DNA of 64,000 nucleotides from Tetragonia tetragonoides. Taxonomy: Eukaryota > Streptophyta > Magnoliopsida > Caryophyllales > Aizoaceae. Below the pieces are notes generated by a model, which worked only from the letters and a program-made list of their open reading frames with translations, did not search any database and was not told the origin of the DNA. Where the stretch lies: assembly GCA_038025085.1 (NCBI GenBank), contig CM076152.1:21164001-21228000 (forward strand). The letters are read 5' to 3'. Positions within the stretch are counted from its first letter, which is position 1, and the number at the start of each line of letters is the position of its first letter. Of this stretch, positions 1 to 8,027 are shown in pieces. The position numbers and the translations under genes are program-made.

Positions 1-191
1 GCCTTCTCCCTATGATCGGAGGTAAGCACGAAACGTGTTGTAGCTATTTGAAAGTACAAATTCCCTTGGCATAGTAGATTGAACTTGTCTTCTTGATTCA
101 TGAAATCTAACCCAAAAACATAAATTCTAAAACACTCCGAACGCGGAGAAGTCAACAATCTCTCACCAATGGAGAGTTTATTATTAACCAT
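1..191 (-). pseudogene. Partial reading frame running off the left edge (inverted copy a)
   Basis: Read on the minus strand from an ATG at 191-189, the frame stays open for 63 codons to the window edge, so the gene, if real, continues outside. The peptide begins MVNNKLSIGERLLTSPRS and later contains FMNQEDKFNLLCQGNLYFQI. The plus-strand copy at 976-1215 keeps most of these residues, including NQEDK, NLLCQ and RFVLTSD, which suggests that both descend from one coding sequence. The pattern N-x-L-x-x-G-E-x-L followed by a Q-E-D-x-x-N-L stretch loosely recalls the start of a plant bulb-type (mannose-binding) lectin domain, but the match is weak and I do not assign a function. The sequence upstream of the ATG, to the right, is AT-rich. 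It could be the true 5' end of a gene or a captured fragment. Confidence 0.4.
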
Positions 192-295
192 ATTGAAAAA
201 CAAACTAAAAACTAGATCGAATGAAAAGAAACAACAACGAAGGGGCTAACCATCGGCAATTTTGCTGAAAGTAGCCCCAAGATGAGTCAAAGAGA
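1..295. repeat. Left arm of a large inverted repeat
   Basis: The reverse complement of 1-250 aligns with 911-1163 over almost the whole length, roughly 80% identical by eye. A weaker match extends the arm to about 295, facing 866. The arm starts at the window edge and may be longer. It carries coding copy a. Confidence 0.85.
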
Positions 296-352
296 GAGGG
301 AGAGGCTAGAGTTTTTTTAGAGAGAGAGAGGGAGGAGGAGGAGGCGTTGAAG
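291..352. repeat. GA-rich low-complexity tract
   Basis: A purine run of AG and GGAGGA repeats, interrupted by a short T run, lies just upstream of minus-strand copy a. In a plant gene such a tract would fit a 5' UTR or promoter microsatellite; here that is only a possibility. Confidence 0.6.
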
Positions 353-367
353 GGTGGTTAGTTGAAT

Positions 368-835
368 TACATTTTTTTTCTTTTTGGTATAACAATTAAT
401 TATTGGAGTGTTTGATAAGGTATTTTAAGCAAAATCTTTACTTTCTTCATTCCATAATATGTAAAGATTTTACTTTCCAAAAAAAAAAAAAAATTGTAAA
501 GATTTTCTTTAAGGTAATATACAAAAATTATAGTATTTGCATTAACAAACCGAAAAACATGTACAAGTCCGGCCAAAATATTAGAAGTTATATTACTATT
601 GCTCTTCAGAATTGTGGGTTCCAACTAATTGAAATTAGTGATAATTATTAAAATCATACCTACACAGTGATCCTTACAAACCAAATATGATAATCTTATT
701 AATTTATCGATGATATTAAAATCACGTTACCATTATAATATAACCATAGACCGTGCAACACAATGGCATGTATCTAGAATTATTAGAATCTAGATTTACC
801 ACCATAAAGAATTATTTAGGTGGACGCATCCGATA
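368..835. repeat. Direct repeat, copy 1
   Basis: This AT-rich noncoding block aligns in the same orientation with 1558-1957. Shared blocks include the starts (TTTTTGGTATAACAATTAAT), the sequence around the Cys-free ACATGTAC segment (558 and 1718), and the ends around ATTTACCAC. Small indels, including an A run at 481-493 found only here, separate the copies. It has no convincing coding potential. Confidence 0.8.
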
Positions 836-865
836 CTGCTAGAAAAGAACCCTATCCCCCCCACC

Positions 866-1163
866 TTCTTTAACTCATCTTGGGTCTACCACCGACCCTT
901 TTTCTGGTGGTTAGCCCCTACATTGTTATTTCTTTGCACTCGATCTAGTTTTTAGTTTGTTTTTAATATGATTCTAATAATTTCTCCCTTGGTGAGAGAT
1001 TGTTGAGTTCTACGCGTTGGTGGAAGTGTCGTAGAATTTGTGTTTTTGAGTTAGGGTTTATGAATCAAGAAGACAAGTTGAATCTACTATGCCAAGAGAA
1101 TTTGTACTTCCAAATAGTTGTAGCACGTTTCGTGCTTACTTCCGATCGTAGGGATGAAAAGGC
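866..1163. repeat. Right arm of the large inverted repeat
   Basis: Inverted partner of 1-295, separated from it by about 570 bp of AT-rich DNA. Shared blocks include the stretch around the Met-Asn-Gln-Glu-Asp codons (1060-1075) and the stretch around 1125-1150. It carries coding copy b. Confidence 0.85.
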
Positions 1164-1215
1164 AGTGTCCTCCAGTTTACAGTATATCATTTTTTTTCTT
1201 TTTATATCAAGGTAG
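976..1215 (+). pseudogene. Second copy of the same coding fragment (inverted copy b)
   Basis: This plus-strand frame is open from 976 to a stop at 1213-1215 and reads NNFSLGERLLSSTRW, then FMNQEDKLNLLCQENLYFQI and ARFVLTSDRRDEKA. It is homologous to the minus-strand frame at 1-191. The ATG that corresponds to the start of copy a lies at 968-970, but a small insertion and a deletion put it out of frame, so copy b probably has no usable start. After about residue 70 the frame runs into T-rich sequence and stops. The copy is therefore best read as a truncated pseudogene. The parent gene is not recognised. Confidence 0.4.
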
Positions 1216-1230
1216 CCGATGATTGATTGT

Positions 1231-1350
1231 CAATTATCAACGAAGCCGATTAAGAGGTCGATTTCTAGCAATGATGTTTGGATTGGTAGTCACTTTTCAA
1301 CGAAGCTGATCAAGACAGCGATTTCTAGCAGTGATGGTGGGAATCATATT
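1231..1350 (+). repeat. Two-copy 60-bp tandem repeat
   Basis: The block beginning TCAACGAAG at 1237 recurs at 1297 with a few substitutions. In the frame open from 1219 to 1419 it would encode two 20-residue units sharing STK-x-IK and SIS/AIS-S. Nothing else supports that frame as a gene. Confidence 0.6.
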
Positions 1351-1557
1351 CATTTGGTTATGTCAGATTTATACTTGGTTATATTAAATCTATTTGTATT
1401 TAAATATTCATCATTATAGATGCATGATGACTTTTTATTAATAAATAAATAAATTATCTTTTTCTTCAAAAAAAACAAAAAAGAAAAAAATAAATACGCT
1501 TAGATATCGTAAGTTCTTTACGTTGAGTAACATTTCATTTGTTATTTGTTAGGAGGG

Positions 1558-1957
1558 TACATTTTGTTTTTTGGTATAACAATTAATTTATTTAAGTGTT
1601 TAAATGGGTATTTTAGTAAACTCTTTGCTTTCTTCAACCCTTAATATATTAAGATTTTCTTTAATGTGATATACAAAAATTATATAGTATCAAATTTTGC
1701 ATTAACAAATCGAAAACATGTACCAGTCCGACCAAAACTTTAGAATTTACATTGCTATGGCTCTCCATATTCGAGGGTTTCAATTAATTGAAATTGGTAA
1801 TAAAGTGACCCTTACATGCCATACATGCTAATCTTATTAATTTATCGATGAGATTAAAATCACGATACATTGTAATATAACCATAGGCAACACAATGGTA
1901 TGCACCTAGATTTACCACTATAAATAATTGTTTAGGTTGACGCGTTCGATATTATAT
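1558..1957. repeat. Direct repeat, copy 2
   Basis: Second copy of the block at 368-835, same orientation, about 1190 bp downstream. It is shorter by several small deletions. The pair brackets the right arm of the inverted repeat, so the region has been duplicated at least twice. Confidence 0.8.
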
Positions 1958-1999
1958 AGATATTATGATTATAATTATGATGGTAAAGTTGGTGTCTGG

Positions 2000-2014
2000 T
2001 GGTATTGTGATATT
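2000..2014. repeat. Target-site duplication of the LINE, left copy
   Basis: TGGTATTGTGATATT is repeated exactly at 2921-2935. The two copies flank the LINE fragment, and this copy abuts its A-rich tail. Confidence 0.9.
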
Positions 2015-2920
2015 TTTTATTTTTTATTTTTTGGTAAAATGTGAGTGTATATTACCAAAAGCATATGTAATTGAGTTCATACATCAAAAAACAGAGAATA
2101 CATTAGGAGCCATCTAAGCTACCTATGTAATCTGTATCAAACTCCCAGTGTAATCTGTATCAAACTCCTTATGACATAAAAAACCAAGCTATACTGAAAA
2201 CAAGAAAACTATCTATTTCTTTGTAAAAACAGGTTGGATCATCATCTGAATGCACCATTTCCTGTTTCTTGGTGTATCTTTAATTCTCTATAGTTTGCTG
2301 AGCTGCACCCTGATCTCATACTGAATACGAGCAACCACTTTATCAACTTCATGCTTATCCTTCTTGAAAATGACATGGTTCCTAGACACCCATATATGAT
2401 AAATACAGGCTATAACCACTACCTTACATATGGATCTGTAAGCTGAACAACCTCTGATATGCTTCAAACCCCACTGAATAATATCATTCCAGGTCACAGG
2501 TGGAACTGGAAACTGAACAAACATAGCAATTTGCTGCCAGACCTGTCGTGCAAATGGACATGCCAGAAACACGTGTTCATGATTTTCTGCAGCATTCCCA
2601 CACATTACACATTGACTGTCCACAGTACCACCACGAGCAATCAGTCTATCTCTAGTCAAGAGCCTTTGCTGCATCATAAGCCAAGCAGTGAAAGAATGCT
2701 TGGGATAACAATTCCTCCCCCAGATAAACTTAGTCTACATCTGCACAGGTGCATCTGGGTGCAGCACCTTGTAAGTAGCTTTAGAAGAGAAATAAGGAGG
2801 ACCTGCAGTCCATAGAATTTCCCCTTCCTGTAATTGAACACACCTTAGTGTATCCTCCCTAAGCTTAAGAAGCTTCCTGAACCCCCAAGACTGAGTTTGA
2901 GTGAGCTGAACCCCCAAGAC
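2015..2920 (-). mobile_element. 5'-truncated LINE (non-LTR retrotransposon) insertion
   Basis: The element is 906 bp long, lies on the minus strand and is bounded by an exact 15-bp direct repeat (2000-2014 and 2921-2935). Its 3' end is a T-rich run on the plus strand at 2015-2032, that is, an A-rich tail on the element's own strand. The coding part is the C-terminal end of a reverse-transcriptase polyprotein; the endonuclease and polymerase domains are missing, as expected when target-primed reverse transcription stops early. The 3' UTR (2033-2287) contains a 23-bp-period tandem duplication, with TGTAATCTGTATCAAACTCC at 2126 and 2149. The intact target-site duplication shows this is one clean insertion into pre-existing AT-rich DNA. 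Confidence 0.9.
2288..2920 (-). pseudogene. LINE ORF2 C-terminal fragment with zinc-binding RT-associated domain
   Basis: The minus-strand frame is open except for one in-frame TAG at 2735-2737 where a Trp codon is expected. The part before the stop (2920-2738) ends in SSKATYKVLHPDAPVQM. The part after it continues in the same frame through FIWGRNCYPKHSFTAWLMMQ to the terminal stop at 2288. The downstream part contains CVMCGNAAENHEHVFLACPF, the Cys-x2-Cys ... His-x4-Cys pattern of the zinc-binding domain found at the C-terminus of plant LINE reverse transcriptases (zf-RVT), followed by the usual Trp-rich tail (IYHIWVSRNHVIF). The polymerase core is absent. The ATG at 2965 lies outside the target-site duplication and so is host sequence, not the true start. 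This copy is dead. Confidence 0.88.
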
Positions 2921-2935
2921 TGGTATTGTGATATT
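2921..2935. repeat. Target-site duplication of the LINE, right copy
   Basis: Exact copy of 2000-2014. Just inside it, a 14-bp block (AACCCCCAAGACTG, about 2880 and 2908) is repeated, a small duplication at the truncated 5' end of the element. Confidence 0.9.
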
Positions 2936-3085
2936 GTCTACAAAGGACGGTAAGCATATAAGCATGAAGACCCTTCATGAGAATGACTATATCAATTTAT
3001 ATACTTTTTTGTGCAAACTATATTTGTCTATGTGTATTATGTATGTATATCCACATCTATACATATAGAAAAGTGTTTGCATACA
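2936..3085. other. AT-rich spacer
   Basis: Noncoding sequence between the LINE and the LTR. The last five bases, ATACA at 3081-3085, would be one half of the LTR element's target-site duplication, but no 3' LTR is present to confirm it. Confidence 0.5.
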
Positions 3086-3406
3086 TGTAGACGCCAAAAA
3101 AAGCGGCTTCAGATTTCTCCGCAAAAGCCCGATGATGAAAGGAGTAATTATGAAGCTTGAATTGCTATTTTGCTTTAATAGTTAAGATAAGGTCTCAGGT
3201 TTTTCCTCAAAACACTCCTTCATTTCATTTCATTCAAAAGCCCCGTTCAAGAGCTTTCCAACGACACGTCTCATTCCTCGTTCCGACTACCGGTCGCCAA
3301 GTTGCAATTTAGGGGTGAAACCGTCTTTTACTGTTCGGGGGTGAAACGGTCTTTTCGCATTTTTCGGAATATTTAAATTCCCCTGAAAAATAAAAATAGG
3401 CTAGAT

Positions 3407-3423
3407 GTCGTCATTATGACGAC
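3407..3423. repeat. Perfect short inverted repeat in U3
   Basis: GTCGTCAT and ATGACGAC are separated by a single T. It could form a hairpin or serve as a symmetric protein-binding site in the LTR promoter; the role is unknown. Confidence 0.6.
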
Positions 3424-3458
3424 GTCCAGCTGGCTGCTGACAGCCGTCAGCGGCCCAG

Positions 3459-3522
3459 ACCGGGGCTGCTAGCGGCGCTGACTTCATTTCACCGGGGCTG
3501 CTAGCGACGCTGACTTCATTTC
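3459..3522 (+). repeat. 32-bp tandem duplication in U3
   Basis: Two adjacent copies, each beginning ACCGGGGCTGCTAGCG and ending CTGACTTCATTTC, differ by one base (GGCG versus GACG). Repeats of this kind in U3 are often enhancer units; that is inference here. Confidence 0.8.
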
Positions 3523-3594
3523 GAGCACGGCTCATTTTTCAAGCCCGTCTCGTTTTTCAGCTCAAATTCTGCCGTCAAACCCTACCTCCCTCGC

Positions 3595-3603
3595 CTATAA
3601 AAA
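3595..3603 (+). promoter_or_regulatory. LTR TATA box
   Basis: CTATAAAAA lies in an otherwise GC-moderate stretch about 510 bp into the LTR, the usual place for the U3/R promoter. Transcription would be expected to start about 30 bp downstream, near 3630. Confidence 0.65.
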
Positions 3604-4374
3604 CAACCCTTCACCCTCAGTTCAAAACACACAGCCTACAGTTGGCAACCTCTATTCTCGGTTGAGTACTCCCGAGCTTCTCCCTCTTTCATCTAAAATT
3701 TGAGATCTTGCTTTACTAATTTTTTCAAATATAGCCTATAGTTCGGTACAAAATCCTTAGGGCTCAAATTAAATTGCTTGCTTATTCGTTTATTTTCTAA
3801 GTAGTCATAATGTAGATATCATGCTAGGTCACGTTTTTATCGCTTCCTAAATACTGTCTGTATAATCGTTGTGCTGCTCAACTTGTCAATCGAATGCATG
3901 TCTAAATAAGGGTTAAAAATAGATGTTGTGATGCTTGTGATGAACCAATTAATAGTCTAAGCCTAGGTTATTAATCCGGTTTTGCATGGGAATTATGTCT
4001 TTAAATTATTAAGCAAACTTGAGTTAGTAGAGGCCGTCATAAACGGGAGAGTTGGATGCCTAACACCTTGCCACCTCGTACCTTCGCCCCCGAACCTATT
4101 ATTCTTGGGTACTTATATGTTTTATAAAAGCGGGACTCTTTCTAAAAACATGATTAGTTCACTTATCGCACTATTGGGTTGTCCCTTCGGTTTGTCTCTT
4201 CGATAAAACGCCGATAGCAGATTTGTGACCTCTTTCATGGTTTTATTTATTCAATTCAAATATTTCCAAAATCTTTTCTAAGTCGATGGTCCCTTGAACT
4301 TATCTAAGCCCCCAATTGACAAATTTTCTATAAGGACGCACTCCGTGGACCGTAGAAATTCCGGGTCCTTACAG

Positions 4375-4392
4375 TGGCGACTTCACTAGGGA
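4375..4392 (+). promoter_or_regulatory. Primer-binding site
   Basis: TGGCGACTTCACTAGGGA lies one base after the LTR end. It starts with TGG, the complement of a tRNA CCA tail, and resembles the TGGCGACTC-type site that I associate with Tat/Ogre elements primed by tRNA-Arg. The tRNA identity is from memory. Confidence 0.75.
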
Positions 4393-5505
4393 CTTATTTA
4401 AGAGGGTGAGACTCGAAAGTTAAGTTTGCTTAATTGTTTAAATAACATGTTCCATATTTATTTTGCATCATTTGCATCATTTGCATGTGCTTTTGCACAA
4501 CCTTTTGACCCTTATCGACCCTCGAGGAAGTTTGTGTCGCAACTCGCGTATATCTAAAGGAATATACAGTTGTCCTATCATGCAAATCGACGCTTCCTCA
4601 CCCATGACTCATCAATCCTTATTGATGAAAAGAATTACAATTGATGTGTCGACCATCCGCCAAACGAAAATTGCAATTTGTCGTGGTAACCTCACAGGAG
4701 CCAAAAGCCTTCAACCCACATTTGTGCATCCGCATGCTTGTTGTCCATGTGTCGTTGTAATGCTCGTCGGATCACATGTTTGCCTGTAAACTGCGTTGTT
4801 ATTATGCTTGCATGAATGCATGATTGTCGTGATTATGTGCCAACATGTACTTACGTGCTAGGAGTCGTTTCTTTTTTTTTGGCTAGTTCCTAGTGCCCGA
4901 AGATGGTGCGAGAATTCATTCAATAAACCCTCATCGTTTTCCCAATGATATATTCTAAAAGTCATGAATAATTTTCTAGGATCTTTTTAGTAAAAAAAGA
5001 AGAGTTAGTCTTTCAATTTTCCCTCTTCCTTTTCTTATTTCTGTATTTTGTTTTTCTTTTGATGTAATTCAGATCGGTGAAAAAAAAAAAACAAATAGAA
5101 ATCCAAAAAAAAAACCGACAAAAAAAAAAAAGAACAGCTAAAAAATCAAAGAAAAAAAAAAAAAAGGGACCGAAATTTCTTTTTATTTTTATTTTATCCC
5201 CTTTTTTATTTTCTTTGAGTCTAGAAAAAAAAAAAATTAGGATAGTCCATCTTTTTCTATTTTTCTTATTTTCGTTCATTGACTTTGTTTTCCTTAGATC
5301 TTAGGAAAATATTTGGGTATTTAGGCTTAAGGACTTTTCTCTTTTAGGACAATGTCTTTTCTATATGTGGGTCAATTTTTCATTAGATGAGAGTCTCATG
5401 GTTTTCTTGTTACTAAGTGCTCCGTGCTTCCTATTCAGGATAGAATTCGAAGAGGAAAGATTGGGCCAGGTTCGTTTCATATCCCTACCGTACCTTGATC
5501 GCATC
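4393..5505 (+). other. Retrotransposon 5' leader, A-rich
   Basis: About 1.1 kb lies between the PBS and the first gag codons. It opens with a GCATCATTT repeat (4464-4484) and contains a long A/T low-complexity tract at 5079-5240. Frames at 4463-4789 and 5013-5304 are open only because of biased composition (poly-Lys, poly-Phe), and I do not call them genes. Confidence 0.6.
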
Positions 5506-6791
5506 ATGACTAGAACAGTCCAAGAGTATCTGGTCGAGATGACTGACCGAATGGATAGGTTAGAAGCTGACATCACCAACATTAAGTCAAGACAGTTGTG
5601 GGACACACCCATGTTCGTCCCTTCGTCTGAAAATCGAAAATCCGTGACTCCAGGAAAGCCTGATCCTGTTCCCCAAAGGCCAGAAAAGAAACGTAAGAGC
5701 GACGCATCTTCCTCCAATGTCTCATCAAGGGAATACTACGTACCCCAGAATAAGCCAAACAGAGATTTCTCTCCATTGGGAATAGCTCTCAGTATAGCTT
5801 TCGAGAGATTAGTAGACAAAGACATGCTCCGACCCATAGGTCCCACTCCATAACCAAGTACCAAAGGTCGCAACTGGAAACAAGGCGATTACTGTAAGTA
5901 TCACCAAGGAAAAGGGCATGACACAAATGATTGTAGGGCCCTTAAACACATCATCCAGGACAAGATAGACAATGGCACACTACCATTGCCTAAAGCTGAA
6001 GAAACCGGATTTTTGGCAACCTTCTAGGTGCTATCAATCATATTGCCATTGAGGAGCCCAAAGATTACTTTCACCTCATCTATGACGAAGAGACCACTTT
6101 GATTTCTCAAATATCCTATGAAGAAGAACCAAATATAAAATGCCACAAAATAGTGGATGACAAAAATCAAATACAAGAAAGTCTGGCTCGTATAATCAAG
6201 GGGATACAAGAGATGAGAGAGAAGGTTGACGTCCTAGAAGAACGCACCTCCAAGCCCAAAAACACAGTCATCTTGACCAAAGAAGAAACTTGGTGGCGCC
6301 AAGACCTCCTGTATCACAAGGTGTCCAAGTATGGATATGTTCGTCCAAGGACCCCCACATCAAAGCTCCTGTCAGAGACGGAAATCCATTTCTAAGCTGC
6401 ACCTACTGCACAGCTAAAGGACATCACATCAACCAGTGCAGGCGTTTAAGGGGCTAGTCGTGCGTTTCATTGACTAAGGGACGATGTGGCCACCATACAT
6501 TTGGACAATCAGCTGGTGTCGTCATACGAAAAGTATACCCCTCTCTTTGCACCAATGGAAGCGGTAATGAACACGCTAGTATGGAGAGGTGACATTCAGC
6601 CTTACATCCCTTTCGAAGAGGAAAAGTCAGAACTGGGAGAAAACCGACTTTATTGCAAGTATCATCGAGTATTCGGGCACCATACAAATGACTGCCTACG
6701 TCTAAAAGAAGACGTCCAAGGTGTCATTGATAAGGGAGAAGTTCCGCCACCACTAAGGGATGGCAACATGGATGATGAAACCAGGAACTAA
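5506..6791 (+). pseudogene. gag-type / zinc-knuckle polyprotein, module copy 1
   Basis: Starts at ATG 5506 (MTRTVQEYLVEMTDRMDRLE), a predicted coiled-coil N-terminus. It then jumps to a linker and a knuckle CKYHQGKGHDTNDC (5893-5934, CX2HX4HX4C), so the capsid-like centre of gag is deleted. An in-frame stop lies at 5851-5853 and another at 6025-6027. The reading frame then shifts at about 6025 and again at about 6360. Further knuckles follow: CTYCTAKGHHINQC (6398-6439, canonical CX2CX4HX4C) and, after more breaks, CKYHRVFGHHTNDC (6654-6695). The protease found in module copy 2 is missing from this copy. The final stop is at 6789-6791. It is clearly dead. Function of the intact parent: RNA-binding structural protein of the virus-like particle. 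Confidence 0.8.
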
Positions 6792-7160
6792 TTGGTTATC
6801 CGTAGGAGCTAGAGGAGTCCAGTCCGAGTCCCCCAGTTTTGTCGAGTTAGGGTCCTAGCTAAATCTTTAGGTTGAGTCTTGAATAGAGGGTGTTCCCTTT
6901 TTATTTTCCTTCTAATCTAGTTTCTTTTTGACGGGTAATAGAGACCCTCTTCTCTAAAGTCATGTGTGTTTATCCATTTTTGCAAATTAATAAAACTCCT
7001 CTTGGTCATTTCTTTCTTTGTTTAGCTATTGACAAATCCAATGAATACAAAGTTGCACAAATTATTAATTAATCAATTTAAGCAATGTAAGTAAACTTCG
7101 CAAAGGAAGAATGCAGATTTTCACTTTTTCAGGAATTCGAGTGGCTGAACTCCCTCAACG
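6792..7160 (+). other. Conserved noncoding spacer before integrase, copy 1
   Basis: This AT-rich, multi-stop segment is far better conserved with 10049-10420 (about 90% by eye) than the coding modules on either side of it. It ends in a pyrimidine-rich TTTTTCAG (7125-7132) resembling a 3' splice site. A GTAAGT at 7087-7092 is too close to serve as its donor. Ogre elements are known to splice an intron near this part of pol, so it may be an intron remnant. Confidence 0.55.
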
Positions 7161-8027
7161 ATGCCGCCCCACAAGAAGAAGCGAGCCAGCCTTTGCAACA
7201 ACCTCGACACGGAAATGATTTTGGCTCCGATCGAAGAAGATCCTTGGTACCAAGACGTCTTCAACTACATCACCAAAGGAATATACGCTCAAGACACACC
7301 ACTAAGAGCTGAACGGGCCATCCGTCTCTTAGCGGCGCAATACATAAAATATAAGGGAGTTCTGTACAAAAAAGCCCACAGCGGGGTTAACCTCAGATGT
7401 GTGAACTCCGAAGAAGCCGCAGAGATTATGGACGAGGTGCATAATGGGGTGTGCGGGCCCCACATGAATGGTCGACTGCTCTCCAGGAAGGTTTTACGAC
7501 TGGGATACTACTGGACTACTAGGGAAAGGGATTGCTACGACTACGTGAAGAAGTATAAGAAGTGTCAGATATATGCCAACCTACAGCATATGCCACCCTT
7601 GATGCTCCACAACTTCACTTCTCCTTGGCCATTTTCCGCATGGGAAATAGATATTATTGGAAAGATCACCCCGAAGGGCTCGGGAGGACATGAATACATC
7701 CTAGTAGCCGTAAACTATTTTACCAAGTGGGTTGAAGCCCAGTCCTACGCCGTCCTTACCTCCAAACAAGTGTCCGAATTCATAAGTAACAACATCATTT
7801 GCCGATATGGCGTTCCACATGAAATTATAAGTGACCATGGATCCCACTTCAAAGCCGAAACAGCCACCCTCCTCAAAAGCTACAAAATCCAGCACCACAA
7901 ATCATCCCCTTACCGTCCCTAAACCAACGGCGCAGTAGAGGCCGCCAACAAAAACCTTAAGACTATCATTGAAAAGATGATAGAAAACTACAAAGATTGG
8001 CCCATAAAACTCCCATTTGCCCTTTGG
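7161..8027 (+). pseudogene. Ty3/gypsy integrase, truncated, module copy 1
   Basis: The frame from 7161 holds the N-terminal zinc domain: His94 and His101, then CX2C degraded to Tyr132/Cys135. The catalytic core follows, with Asp164 (WEIDIIG) and Asp225 (SDHGSHF, normally SDNG). A stop at 7921-7923 interrupts the core just after SSPYRP. The same frame continues past it with TNGAVEAANKN, placing the catalytic Glu about 35 residues after the second Asp, and ends at LPFALWG (about 8027), where unrelated gag-pro sequence is joined. The core's last helix and the C-terminal domain are missing. Integrase inserts the element's cDNA into the host genome; this copy cannot. The ATG at 7161 is probably not a native start, since integrase is released from a polyprotein. 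Confidence 0.9.

Larger units (their letters stand above)
3086..4373 (+). repeat. 5' LTR of the Tat/Ogre-like element
   Basis: This 1288-bp segment begins TG (TGTAGACGCC) and ends CA (GGGTCCTTACA), directly before the primer-binding site. U3 holds a 32-bp tandem duplication (3459-3490 and 3491-3522), a duplicated GGTGAAAC(C/G)GTCTTTT block (about 3313 and 3338) and a perfect 17-bp hairpin (3407-3423). A TATA box lies at 3595-3603. The remainder is AT-rich R/U5. No second copy is in the window. Confidence 0.85.

Noticed and set aside
400..651. Frames on both strands in the direct repeat
   Set aside because: They are AT-driven, contain homopolymer runs, and the second repeat copy does not preserve them.
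2459..2815. Plus-strand 118-residue frame over the LINE
   Set aside because: It lies opposite the zinc-binding domain coding sequence and is an antisense shadow.
4463..4789. 108-residue frame in the leader, considered as the extra ORF known in Ogre elements
   Set aside because: It begins in a simple GCATCATTT repeat, has no recognisable domain and is far shorter than the extra ORF of that family.
5013..5304. Open frames on both strands rich in Lys or Phe
   Set aside because: They arise from poly-A/poly-T low-complexity sequence in the retrotransposon leader.
7087..7132. GTAAGT to TTTTTCAG as a complete intron
   Set aside because: At about 45 bp it is shorter than plant introns normally are. 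Only the acceptor-like end is kept as a possibility.
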